Below, in pieces: positions 1 to 5,189 of a DNA stretch of 5,597 bases. The notes beneath the pieces were generated by a model. That model saw only the letters and a program-made list of their open reading frames with translations, was not told the DNA's origin and made no database searches. The stretch is from Desulfobacteraceae bacterium (GTDB lineage: Bacteria > Desulfobacterota > Desulfobacteria > Desulfobacterales > Desulfobacteraceae). The position numbers and the translations under genes were made by a program. Positions within the stretch are counted from its first letter, which is position 1. Each line of letters begins with the position of its first letter. Where the stretch lies: assembly GCA_023140455.1 (NCBI GenBank), contig JAGLLQ010000471.1:1-5597 (forward strand), given 5' to 3'.

Positions 1-919
1 CGGCTTCGTCATAATCCAGAGCAACCAGGACTCTCAATGCTTTTTTTAAATAATAATATATATTTGCTGTTGGTTTGTTTGATGCGGATCCCAGCGCAAC
101 AACCCCTGCAAGAGTGCCAATTTTTATTGCAACAAGCATTGCATCAAGCTCTGCCTCAACAACCACAAAGCCTCTGCCTCCATCTTTTTGAGTAGAAAGA
201 ACCATGTTGCTCATGCTTGACCCAGGGACAATATAATATTTTACGTCTTTTTCAGTTTTCAGGTCTGCTTTTGGTCGGCGGATCCGGATCCGTGCAGGTT
301 TACCTTTGATAAAATTTGGAATTACCAGGCCCCTTGGAATCCAGAGCTTTTTCTTTTTTCCATCATTTCTTAATTTTGTCGATAATCCCCAGGACTCTCT
401 TGACCGATACATACAAGTTTTATTATTTTCGCCTGGAAAATAACCAAGCTGAAACATTTTTACTGCTGCCAGGTCAAGACCTCTTTCTTTTTCAAGATAG
501 TCCAGGACCTTTTCATTTTTCAATAATTCTTTATGAGCTGCAGCAACAAATTTGTCAGCTCTTATTTGCCAGGTTTCAACAGGAGGCAGATGCCGGGATG
601 GTTCAAAAGCTGCTTTTTGATTAATTTCAACCGGCCTCCTGGTAACAGGACGATAATTTGCTGTCATTTCACGACCTGCAGCTTTAAATGCAGCCTTGTA
701 GTCATATCCGCAAAAATCAACAAGAAACTGGACATTATCACCAGATTTGCCACAATTACGGCACCAATATGATCCGCCGCCCCCTCTTGTTTCAGACCAA
801 ATCCGAAAACGGTCATTACCTCCGCATGCAGGACATGCTCCGGCATACTCTCCGCCTTTTGTTGAAGCTACTTTTTTGTAAGTGATTCCGGTTTTTGAAA
901 CTGCATCCAGTATATTCAT
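1..919 (-). CDS. DNA primase, CHC2 zinc finger plus Toprim (3' end missing)
   Basis: Probably synthesises RNA primers for replication of the element. The frame is open from the ATG at 919 to the left edge: 306 codons and no stop, so the C-terminus is missing. Residues 29-56 form a DnaG-like zinc ribbon, C29-x2-C32 and C53-x2-C56, with the usual GGNDRFR stretch after the first pair. The Toprim fold follows: VVVEAELDAM at 252-261 carries the catalytic acid E255, VALGSA lies at 274-279, and the metal-binding D302-x-D304 sits in ALDYDEA at the very edge. Residues 80-190 are a linker rich in basic residues. The start is supported by GGAGG at 927-931, 7 bases upstream. It lies downstream of the SF3 helicase on the same strand, separated by the putative origin. 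Family assignment is firm; the role in this element's own replication is inferred. Whether a helicase domain follows Toprim cannot be seen. Confidence 0.93.
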   Translation of the reverse strand, partial: MNILDAVSKTGITYKKVASTKGGEYAGACPACGGNDRFRIWSETRGGGGSYWCRNCGKSGDNVQFLVDFCGYDYKAAFKAAGREMTANYRPVTRRPVEINQKAAFEPSRHLPPVETWQIRADKFVAAAHKELLKNEKVLDYLEKERGLDLAAVKMFQLGYFPGENNKTCMYRSRESWGLSTKLRNDGKKKKLWIPRGLVIPNFIKGKPARIRIRRPKADLKTEKDVKYYIVPGSSMSNMVLSTQKDGGRGFVVVEAELDAMLVAIKIGTLAGVVALGSASNKPTANIYYYLKKALRVLVALDYDEA

Positions 920-1253
920 ATAAGACCCTCCAAAAGATAAACTTTGGATAATTGGACAAATGCGGATAATCTTTTTTGATAAAAAATTAATTGTCCCGAA
1001 ATGTAACAGCCTGTTTTTTTTATCTTTTTTTTAATATTATTTTTTATTTGGACAATTGGACTTTTTTTATAAGAATAAATATAAATAAATAAAATAAAAA
1101 ATATATAATAATAGCTGTTATAAACGTCCAATCGTCCAAATACTCCAATCCAAAGTTTTATATTCAACAAAATTAAGTCCTTATAAAATGGACAAAGCGA
1201 AAACAATCGTCCTAAAGTTTGGGATGATTGTCCGAATTGTCCGATTTATCCAA
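920..1253. other. Putative iteron-type replication origin between helicase and primase genes
   Basis: The 292 bases at 920-1211 hold no convincing gene. They contain repeated GTCCAA words and the complement TTGGAC, grouped at 8-9 bp spacing. Examples are 952-957, 1048-1053 and 1056-1061 (TTGGAC), and 1126-1131 and 1134-1139 (GTCCAA). Degenerate copies include 943-951, 963-970, 991-999, 1143-1148 and 1148-1153. The array continues into the end of the helicase gene, with two tandem copies of ATTGTCCGA at 1227-1244 and ATCCAA at 1248-1253. Between the groups lies an almost pure A/T core at about 1010-1115, apart from the 1048-1061 repeats, suitable as a melting region. Iterons next to an A/T-rich core, flanked by helicase and primase genes, fit an origin bound by the helicase's C-terminal domain, as in P4. 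Function is inferred; a set of regulator sites is the main alternative. Confidence 0.5.
939..1158. repeat. 11-bp inverted repeat bracketing the A/T-rich core
   Basis: AAACTTTGGAT at 939-949 is matched exactly, in inverted orientation, by ATCCAAAGTTT at 1148-1158. Each arm contains or abuts a GTCCAA/TTGGAC-type repeat pointing into the interval, so the two ends of the putative origin mirror each other around the A/T-rich centre. The arms are about 200 bp apart, too far for a terminator hairpin. Paired binding sites for an initiator are the simplest reading. Confidence 0.55.
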
Positions 1254-2768
1254 CAGAGCGACACCTAAATACCAGACAGTGCCTTTTTTCACCCTTTCAA
1301 ATTTCTTGCCAAACAGCTGCCCGAATCGTTTCTTTTTTGGAATGAAATTTGAGACATTTTCTTTCCACCACACCTCAAAAACCTCATAAACTGCAGCTGC
1401 CGAAACTGTTAAATCAGAACGGACCAGGCAACAGTCATCAATAAAATCACCAATACTGTCCTCGCCTTTTTGATAGTCATTAGTTGCCTCTTTTGATGCC
1501 TCTGGAGGCCGCAGCCCTTTTTCCTGCCAATCAAGACACCCTCTCACCATCCATGCAAGAATGCCTGAAAGCTCTTTTTCCAGTTTTAAAGCCAGCCTGG
1601 TATCAGCTTTTCGCTCAAACTCCTCAACTGGTTCACGATTTACAAAGGACACCTCAAAAGGCAAAAGATGAACTCTCTCCCAAAAGGCAAAATCGTCTGC
1701 AGGGGCATGAGGTTTATTGTTTGTAAGAAGAAATAAAGTATGGCTCGGTAAAAAATACTGATCATATTTGTCATGTGGACTCCTGGCAACAATTTCATCA
1801 TTACCAGTCAGCCACTTGACTTTTGATGTGGACAGCTTGCAATTTTCGTCAGTTTCAGATGCAAAAGCAAGTCTCAGACCTCTCAGTGCCATAATATCAG
1901 GAGAAGGTCCGGAAGATGATGACGGTCTGTACTGATCCAGGAGCATTTCTGACCGGATCGCTCCGGACAGCTGGCCCATGATCTTTGAACAGGTTTCCAC
2001 AATCATTGATTTTCCATTACGACCTCGACCTGTCATCACCACCAGGATTGATTCATGAACTTTACCAATTAACGAATAACCCAGGAGTCTTTGCAGAAAA
2101 TCAACAAGATTCTGATTATCAGAAAAAATTTCAAGTAGAGTCTTTTCCCAAACTGGACACACCGCCTCGATGCCTTTCCAGGAAACAGGACTTGATTTCA
2201 ATAAATAATCTGTTTGCCTGCCTGGTTCAAGCTCTCCGGTTTTCAGATTTATCACACCATTTTTACAAGGCAGCAAATATGGTTTTTGATCAATATCCTG
2301 TCCATCAATCGCCAAAGCATCTTTACTTGTATGAGCAAAATCAATACATTTTTTCCGCCTTGCTCCGGACCTTAAAGTCGATGCTCTTTTATTTAAAGTT
2401 TTTCTTTTAACTGTAAGGCTTGCAATCTTTGAGTCATCATCCAATTGATTAATCTCCTTTGAAAGTTTTTTTGCCTCATCCTGATAAACTGATGCAACAC
2501 TCTCAACTGATGCCAATGCATGATCCATTGTATCAAGCTGCCAATGATGACCTGACCAGGAGAACCAACAATCCATCGCTTTATTAAAAACAAAATCTTT
2601 TCTAAAAAGCTTTTTAAACAGCTCACCATCACCGAGCTCATTTCTGCTTAAACATTTATTTATAAAATCAGACTCAATAATATTGTCACCACCATCATCG
2701 TTTTTTTTACCTGGTTTGTTTTCAAGCCTCTCCTCAACCTTGTCTCTAATATCTGTAATTTTATTCAT
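1212..2768 (-). CDS. P4/D5-family SF3 replicative helicase
   Basis: A 518-aa AAA+ superfamily-3 helicase of the phage/plasmid 'P4 family primase C-terminal' (D5-like) type, expected to form a ring and unwind the element's origin. The N-terminal third is D5_N-like, with a charged helical stretch at about 94-130 that could be a coiled coil. Walker A is GRGRNGKS at 247-254, a Walker B-like RLAFASE spans 299-305, sensor TNN is at 349-351, and a candidate arginine finger is R365 in FWERV. Residues 440-503 look like the C-terminal winged-helix DNA-binding region. No primase domain is fused to it; that is the separate downstream gene. The start follows the previous stop by 3 bases and has no clear ribosome-binding site, so coupled translation is likely. 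The last residues, LLDKSDNSDNHPKL, are encoded by the GTCCGA repeats of the putative origin. A run of eight A's occurs near codons 21-23. Confidence 0.93.
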   Translation of the reverse strand: MNKITDIRDKVEERLENKPGKKNDDGGDNIIESDFINKCLSRNELGDGELFKKLFRKDFVFNKAMDCWFSWSGHHWQLDTMDHALASVESVASVYQDEAKKLSKEINQLDDDSKIASLTVKRKTLNKRASTLRSGARRKKCIDFAHTSKDALAIDGQDIDQKPYLLPCKNGVINLKTGELEPGRQTDYLLKSSPVSWKGIEAVCPVWEKTLLEIFSDNQNLVDFLQRLLGYSLIGKVHESILVVMTGRGRNGKSMIVETCSKIMGQLSGAIRSEMLLDQYRPSSSSGPSPDIMALRGLRLAFASETDENCKLSTSKVKWLTGNDEIVARSPHDKYDQYFLPSHTLFLLTNNKPHAPADDFAFWERVHLLPFEVSFVNREPVEEFERKADTRLALKLEKELSGILAWMVRGCLDWQEKGLRPPEASKEATNDYQKGEDSIGDFIDDCCLVRSDLTVSAAAVYEVFEVWWKENVSNFIPKKKRFGQLFGKKFERVKKGTVWYLGVALLDKSDNSDNHPKL

Positions 2769-2771
2769 AGC

Positions 2772-3014
2772 TCAAATTTCTCTTTTCTCTCTCATTTTCA
2801 AAATTAAACTCAACCAACGCTCGCGCCTCTCGAAACCGTGTAAGCGCCTTCTTTCAGAAGGACCCGTGCGGTTGAAACCCTGATAAACAGTGCATCTCGG
2901 ACGATTAGACTTTGGTTTGTTTTTTTGTGAAATGGGGTGCGGGGAATCAATGGTGGCTACTCCACCCCCTATCAACACATCAAACTTTACAAACGATCCT
3001 CTGAGATTGTTCAT
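2772..3014 (-). CDS. 80-aa basic ORF in a GC-rich structured segment, unknown
   Basis: For coding: the ATG overlaps the upstream NTPase stop as TAATG, GGAG lies 8 bases before it, and the stop is 3 bases before the helicase ATG, which has no good ribosome-binding site of its own. The product is 80 aa and strongly basic, with 12 Arg and 6 Lys, several of them in ERRR at 54-57 and ERRERW at 62-67. It shows no recognised domain, membrane segment or zinc site. Against coding: about 2820-2970 is clearly more GC-rich than its neighbours and full of short inverted repeats, and the peptide looks low in complexity. The segment may act mainly as RNA, with the ORF serving to carry ribosomes to the helicase gene. 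In P4-type elements, immunity RNAs and poorly supported small ORFs also occur upstream of the replication gene, but I see no direct match. Confidence 0.5.
   Translation of the reverse strand: MNNLRGSFVKFDVLIGGGVATIDSPHPISQKNKPKSNRPRCTVYQGFNRTGPSERRRLHGFERRERWLSLILKMREKREI
2832..2879 (-). other. Candidate structured RNA element (nested hairpin)
   Basis: On the leftward transcript a perfect 6-bp stem, CCTTCT/AGAAGG with a 3-base loop, occupies 2847-2861. It is enclosed by a second 5-bp stem pairing 2834-2838 with 2869-2873, leaving an internal loop of 7-8 bases on each side. The word GAAACC (plus strand) is repeated directly at 2832-2837 and 2874-2879. No U-run follows on the transcript, so it is not an ordinary intrinsic terminator. 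A regulatory leader or antisense target ahead of the helicase gene is possible. The pairing is visible; function is not. Confidence 0.35.
2941..2969 (-). other. Second GC-rich hairpin in the segment before the helicase
   Basis: GGTGG at 2952-2956 pairs perfectly with CCACC at 2962-2966 across a 5-base loop. The G-run at 2941-2944 could alternatively extend or compete with this stem by pairing with the C-run at 2966-2969. A further GGGGTGCGGGG lies at 2934-2944. With the hairpin at 2834-2873 it gives the stretch an RNA-like look unlike the surrounding A/T-rich genes. Confidence 0.3.
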
Positions 3015-3523
3015 TAGTTAAGCTCCATTATTGTTTTAAAATCGTCTTGGAATAGCTGCCGATACAGGTCAATCAATTTAGTTTCTATATCCTGTCTGTA
3101 TTGGCTGTCAGTGGTTTCTCTGATGCCATCCTGATGCCAGAAATCATTTGTTATTATTCTGTTGAAGATAATCTTTTGATAAACACTGATATGATTTTCT
3201 ACTAATGAAAACATTGCTGCTGCCAGGGCATGAAACCCTGCCACATATGTATAAGCAATCGCATCCACAGCTGTTCTGTCAGATATAATGATGTCATATT
3301 TAGAAAGGTATGCAAGCTCCTGCTCAATTTGACGGGTAAATATCCACATTTGACTGGGTTCTGTGCCTTCTTTATTAATAGGGTAAGGACTTAAAGATGC
3401 TTGTTCACAAAGAACAGCGATTGATTTATCAGGATGTTGAATTTTTTGCTGCCTTGCTTCAAGGAGTGCAGCCGTTGTTTTGCCGGTTCCGTGAGATCCG
3501 GAGAGTGCAATGATATAACTCAT
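3014..3523 (-). CDS. P-loop NTPase/kinase, NadR-like (AAA_28-type)
   Basis: A small 169-aa single-domain nucleotide-binding protein. Walker A is GSHGTGKT at 9-16, right behind the first beta strand (YIIAL). A DIIISDR segment at 77-83 resembles the second acidic motif of thymidylate-kinase/NadR-type P-loop kinases, with D82-R83. A C-terminal stretch, DGIRETTDSQYRQDIE at 132-147, looks like the arginine-bearing lid of that fold. The substrate is unknown; a nucleoside, nucleotide or other small molecule is plausible. I chose the ATG at 3523 over an in-frame GTG at 3550 because it forms an ATGA overlap with the stop of the upstream membrane-protein gene and places Walker A at the usual distance from the N-terminus. 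Its stop overlaps the next ATG as TAATG. Such a gene beside replication genes may support nucleotide supply or host interference; this is inference. Confidence 0.85.
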   Translation of the reverse strand: MSYIIALSGSHGTGKTTAALLEARQQKIQHPDKSIAVLCEQASLSPYPINKEGTEPSQMWIFTRQIEQELAYLSKYDIIISDRTAVDAIAYTYVAGFHALAAAMFSLVENHISVYQKIIFNRIITNDFWHQDGIRETTDSQYRQDIETKLIDLYRQLFQDDFKTIMELN

Positions 3524-3681
3524 AATGAAAGCCACATAATCGCACCACACCAGATCACCCCAACAGCCGCCATGTGTAAAACCACCAGGCTGGTAAATAT
3601 CAGGGCATCTTTAAATGCCTTGATCCTTCTCTCTTTTTTTGTAGGCACAAAATTGGCCCAGGATTCGTTAAAAGTATTCAT
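3520..3681 (-). CDS. Small single-pass membrane protein, unknown
   Basis: A 53-aa protein. The start is well supported: AGGAGG at 3690-3695 lies 8 bases before the ATG. The N-terminal half is soluble with a basic patch KKERR at 15-19. Residues about 26-53 are almost wholly hydrophobic (ALIFTSLVVLHMAAV then VIWCGAIMWLSL) and make one membrane helix reaching the C-terminus. By the positive-inside rule the N-terminus should be cytoplasmic. The stop overlaps the ATG of the P-loop NTPase gene (ATGA), so the two are very probably translated together and may act together. No family is recognised. A phage inner-membrane protein such as an exclusion, holin-like or lysis-control factor is possible but not shown. 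Confidence 0.75.
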   Translation of the reverse strand: MNTFNESWANFVPTKKERRIKAFKDALIFTSLVVLHMAAVGVIWCGAIMWLSL

Positions 3682-3689
3682 TTTTTAAA

Positions 3690-3695
3690 CCTCCT
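3690..3695 (-). promoter_or_regulatory. Strong ribosome-binding site of the 53-aa membrane protein
   Basis: AGGAGG on the minus strand, 8 bases before the ATG at 3681 and just after the stop of the zinc-binding protein gene. It is the strongest match to the Shine-Dalgarno consensus in the window and is good evidence that this very short gene is real. Confidence 0.85.
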
Positions 3696-3696
3696 T

Positions 3697-3861
3697 TCAT
3701 GCGGTTTCCAGTACTGCATCTTTATTTTTTCTGGCGATACATCCAGGAATCTTCTTTGATTGTTTTAAGGTACTTGCCCAGGCATCCTTGCATCTTTTAC
3801 AGGCCGGCTCCTTTGCTTTGCTTTTAATCTTTGCTCCGCAACAGATACAATAGGCATCCAT
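3697..3861 (-). CDS. Small zinc-ribbon-like protein, unknown
   Basis: A 54-aa protein with two cysteine pairs, C5-x2-C8 and C21-x2-C24, spaced as a zinc ribbon or knuckle, plus extra cysteines C7 and C41. The rest is lysine-rich, consistent with nucleic-acid binding or with a zinc-stabilised adaptor. An upstream in-frame ATG at 3888 exists, but AAGGAG at 3868-3873 lies 6 bases before the ATG at 3861, and the longer start would overlap the previous gene by 25 bases, so the short form is chosen. The ribosome-binding site is formed by the last codons of the upstream gene, and the two reading frames are 2 bases apart. Small zinc proteins of this kind are common in phage early operons; no function can be assigned. 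Confidence 0.75.
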   Translation of the reverse strand: MDAYCICCGAKIKSKAKEPACKRCKDAWASTLKQSKKIPGCIARKNKDAVLETA

Positions 3862-3863
3862 AT

Positions 3864-4052
3864 CTATCTCCTTTTTTTGACCGGACATTTTTTACCGGTT
3901 ATCGGATGGGTTATATGCATTGGTCCTGGTGGTTTTTTCTTTACTACTGGCAGTGTGGCAATCAGTTCTGCTTTGTGGAGTTTTAAAGCCTTGATCGTGT
4001 CATCAATGGATTGAATAGCCATATGAGTGGGTGTCAGCTTTGCCAGTGCCAT
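3864..4052 (-). CDS. 62-aa basic protein, unknown
   Basis: Not recognised. The start at 4052 follows the previous stop by one base, with an AGG-type ribosome-binding site (GGCAGGCAG) in the preceding codons. A longer form from 4106 would overlap the neighbour by 53 bases and is less likely. Residues about 12-31 (IQSIDDTIKALKLHKAELIA) predict one amphipathic helix. The C-terminal half is proline- and lysine-rich, with KKKPPGP at 37-43 and PVKKRR at the end, suggesting contact with nucleic acid or an acidic partner. A short inverted repeat (ACCGG/CCGGT) covers the end of the gene just before the next ribosome-binding site and might tune translation. No cysteine pair, signal peptide or membrane helix is seen. 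Confidence 0.65.
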   Translation of the reverse strand: MALAKLTPTHMAIQSIDDTIKALKLHKAELIATLPVVKKKPPGPMHITHPITGKKCPVKKRR

Positions 4053-4053
4053 A

Positions 4054-4521
4054 TTATCTGCCTGCCCTTTCTTGTTCAATAAGCACCAGATCTTCATCAA
4101 GTTCATTAATAAGTTTGCGGTGAAGTGATCTTATTGTCTCAATCGGCTTATTCGACCTGATCGCTTCCTGGTACTCTGCAAGCACAGGAAGATTATCAAG
4201 CAGCTCTTCCAGAATTGTATCTTTATCCGGAACAATATCAGTGGTGATTAACTTGCAACCAACAATCCTTGCCTGCCTGTCCACTGCTCTTCTGGCCATA
4301 TCAAAAGAACCGATCTCGATTAACTTTTTTAGCAGGGCTTCATATCTGTCCATGGGATTGCGCTGACTGGATTCAGTAAAATCAGGATCACAAGCCCAGC
4401 GGTCAATCTGCCTTGGTGAGATTTTAAAAAGCTTTGTAAGTGAGGTCATTCCTAAAAGGATTTTACAGGCATTATGAAATTGCCATGTTTTAACCGGAAT
4501 TGTTTTTATATCTATTGACAT
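4054..4521 (-). CDS. Probable HTH phage regulatory protein, 155 aa
   Basis: Start supported by AAGGAG 5 bases before the ATG at 4521. Residues about 14-50 read as an all-helical DNA-binding segment: SLTKLF then KISPRQIDRWACDP at 27-46 has the helix-turn-recognition-helix pattern (ISPRQIDRW). It is followed by a helical region at 57-89 and an acidic, helical C-terminal third (LDEDLVLIEQE at 141-151). Position in the early operon, downstream of the Cro-like gene, resembles where CII-type regulators sit in temperate phages. The N-terminal HNACKILLG stretch loosely recalls the P2-CII/CP76 group, but I cannot establish homology. It could also be a replication accessory protein. HTH assignment is moderate; function is inference. 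Confidence 0.8.
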   Translation of the reverse strand: MSIDIKTIPVKTWQFHNACKILLGMTSLTKLFKISPRQIDRWACDPDFTESSQRNPMDRYEALLKKLIEIGSFDMARRAVDRQARIVGCKLITTDIVPDKDTILEELLDNLPVLAEYQEAIRSNKPIETIRSLHRKLINELDEDLVLIEQERAGR

Positions 4522-4574
4522 ATTAACTCCTTGTCATTTGCTTTGAAGCTGATCCTGAAGATAGAAACATAAGA

Positions 4575-4802
4575 TTACAGGAACACGGTTGGCTTTAGAC
4601 TTTCTTCAAGCAGCTTGATATCTTTACGATATTGACACGCTTTTTTATAAAGCCGGGACTGATTATGATTATCCGATAGAGTCCATGTAATCGTACCCAG
4701 TTTCGCAATAATCAGCTGAAAAGCATCGGTGAGTTGCTTAATCTCATGAAGAGTAAGAGTTGTCCTTTCCGTATTATTTTCTGTAGTCTTGTTTTTGTTC
4801 AT
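4575..4802 (-). CDS. 75-aa early-operon protein, unknown
   Basis: Not recognised. A GAGGG ribosome-binding site lies 4 bases before the ATG at 4802. The first 15 residues are polar and low in complexity (Asn, Thr, Glu rich); residues about 18-38 and 50-70 predict two amphipathic helices joined by a WTLSDNHNQ turn, which would suit a small helical hairpin that dimerises or binds another protein. There is no cysteine, membrane segment or clear HTH. It sits 40 bases after the Cro-like gene and 53 bases before the 155-aa regulator gene, in the same direction, so it is probably on the same transcript. Confidence 0.65.
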   Translation of the reverse strand: MNKNKTTENNTERTTLTLHEIKQLTDAFQLIIAKLGTITWTLSDNHNQSRLYKKACQYRKDIKLLEESLKPTVFL

Positions 4803-4842
4803 TTTGCCCTCGCTATTAATGTTAAGAATCCATACATTATGT

Positions 4843-5103
4843 TCATGCAGCTGACTTTTTTTGACATTCTGTTTGCTTTTTTTCTTTTTCTGAACTATTG
4901 CTTAATTGGGAATGTGTATCTGATAAACATAAGTCAGGAAAACGAAGCTGAATGACCTTTAAAACAACATCACCGGGAGGTATTGCACGACCTATTTCAT
5001 AGTTGGTGATATTTGATCGATGTTTATTAAGTAAAACACCGAATTGTTTTTGGGTTAGATTTAAAGATTTTCTTGATTGTTTGATAAATGTTGAAATGTT
5101 CAT
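4843..5103 (-). CDS. Cro-like XRE-family repressor
   Basis: An 86-aa helix-turn-helix protein, first gene of the leftward operon. The HTH_3 (XRE) fold covers residues about 3-60: LTQKQFGVLLN at 16-26 is the first HTH helix, KHRSNITNYEIG at 27-38 the recognition helix and turn, and the conserved E36-x-G38 is present. The tail from about residue 62 is polar, rich in Ser, Glu and Lys, and probably disordered. GGGAG lies 8 bases before the start. The divergent partner at 5190 is aligned with it without gaps over the HTH, so both probably recognise related operator sequences. Its promoter carries the palindrome at 5125-5143, which suggests self-repression. The small size and place as first early gene make a Cro-type role likely. 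Confidence 0.88.
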   Translation of the reverse strand: MNISTFIKQSRKSLNLTQKQFGVLLNKHRSNITNYEIGRAIPPGDVVLKVIQLRFPDLCLSDTHSQLSNSSEKEKKQTECQKKSAA

Positions 5104-5124
5104 AATCTACACTCCCTTTAAAAT

Positions 5125-5143
5125 ATGTGCAGATTATGCGCAT
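5125..5143. promoter_or_regulatory. Candidate repressor operator (19-bp palindrome)
   Basis: ATGTGCA, five bases GATTA, then TGCGCAT: two 7-bp arms that are inverted copies with one mismatch. The inner ATGCGCAT at 5136-5143 is itself a perfect palindrome. The site covers the -10 region of the leftward promoter, so a bound dimer would block the early operon. Size and symmetry suit an XRE-family dimer. Which of the two repressors binds is not known. Confidence 0.55.
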
Positions 5144-5159
5144 TATTTTTCTTTGTCAA
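5131..5159 (-). promoter_or_regulatory. Leftward early promoter
   Basis: A perfect sigma70 -35 box, TTGACA, lies at 5154-5159 on the minus strand. The -10 is either CATAAT at 5133-5138 (15-bp spacer, 5 of 6 consensus bases) or TAATCT at 5131-5136 (17-bp spacer, weaker match). Transcription would start about 20 bases before the Cro-like gene's ATG, leaving a short leader with its GGGAG site. It would drive the whole leftward operon. Confidence 0.7.
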
Positions 5160-5189
5160 CAGTTTTTTTGCATTTACGGAACTTTTTTT

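Noticed and set aside
316..772. Two plus-strand frames of 102 and 79 codons.
   Set aside because: Both are antisense to the primase, whose zinc finger and Toprim motifs are clear on the other strand.
1005..1030. AACAG-C-CTGTT followed by a T-run, terminator-like on the plus strand.
   Set aside because: The loop would be a single base, no plus-strand gene lies upstream, and the T-run is part of the A/T-rich core.
916..1206. A 96-codon minus-strand frame that just fills the helicase-primase gap and ends in ATGA over the primase start.
   Set aside because: Its only start is TTG with a poor ribosome-binding site, the product is an A/T-driven string of Ile, Tyr, Phe and Lys, and the same DNA is full of GTCC repeats. 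The primase also has its own good GGAGG site. A real gene is not excluded but is unlikely.
1985..2410. A 141-codon plus-strand frame.
   Set aside because: It lies wholly antisense to the conserved Walker A region and N-terminal part of the SF3 helicase, and its product has no recognisable features.
2820..2880. Possible group II intron domain or tRNA fragment, suggested by the GC-rich hairpins.
   Set aside because: No intron boundary or domain V pattern, no cloverleaf and no T-loop sequence could be found.
3524..3550. A 178-aa form of the P-loop NTPase starting at GTG 3550.
   Set aside because: The added nine residues come from the end of the overlapping membrane-protein gene; the ATG at 3523 gives an ATGA junction and a normal Walker A position.
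4523..4570. A 15-codon mini-ORF just before the 155-aa regulator gene, ending one base before its ATG.
   Set aside because: No ribosome-binding site and no notable codons; chance occurrence in the 53-base gap is enough to explain it, although a leader peptide cannot be excluded.
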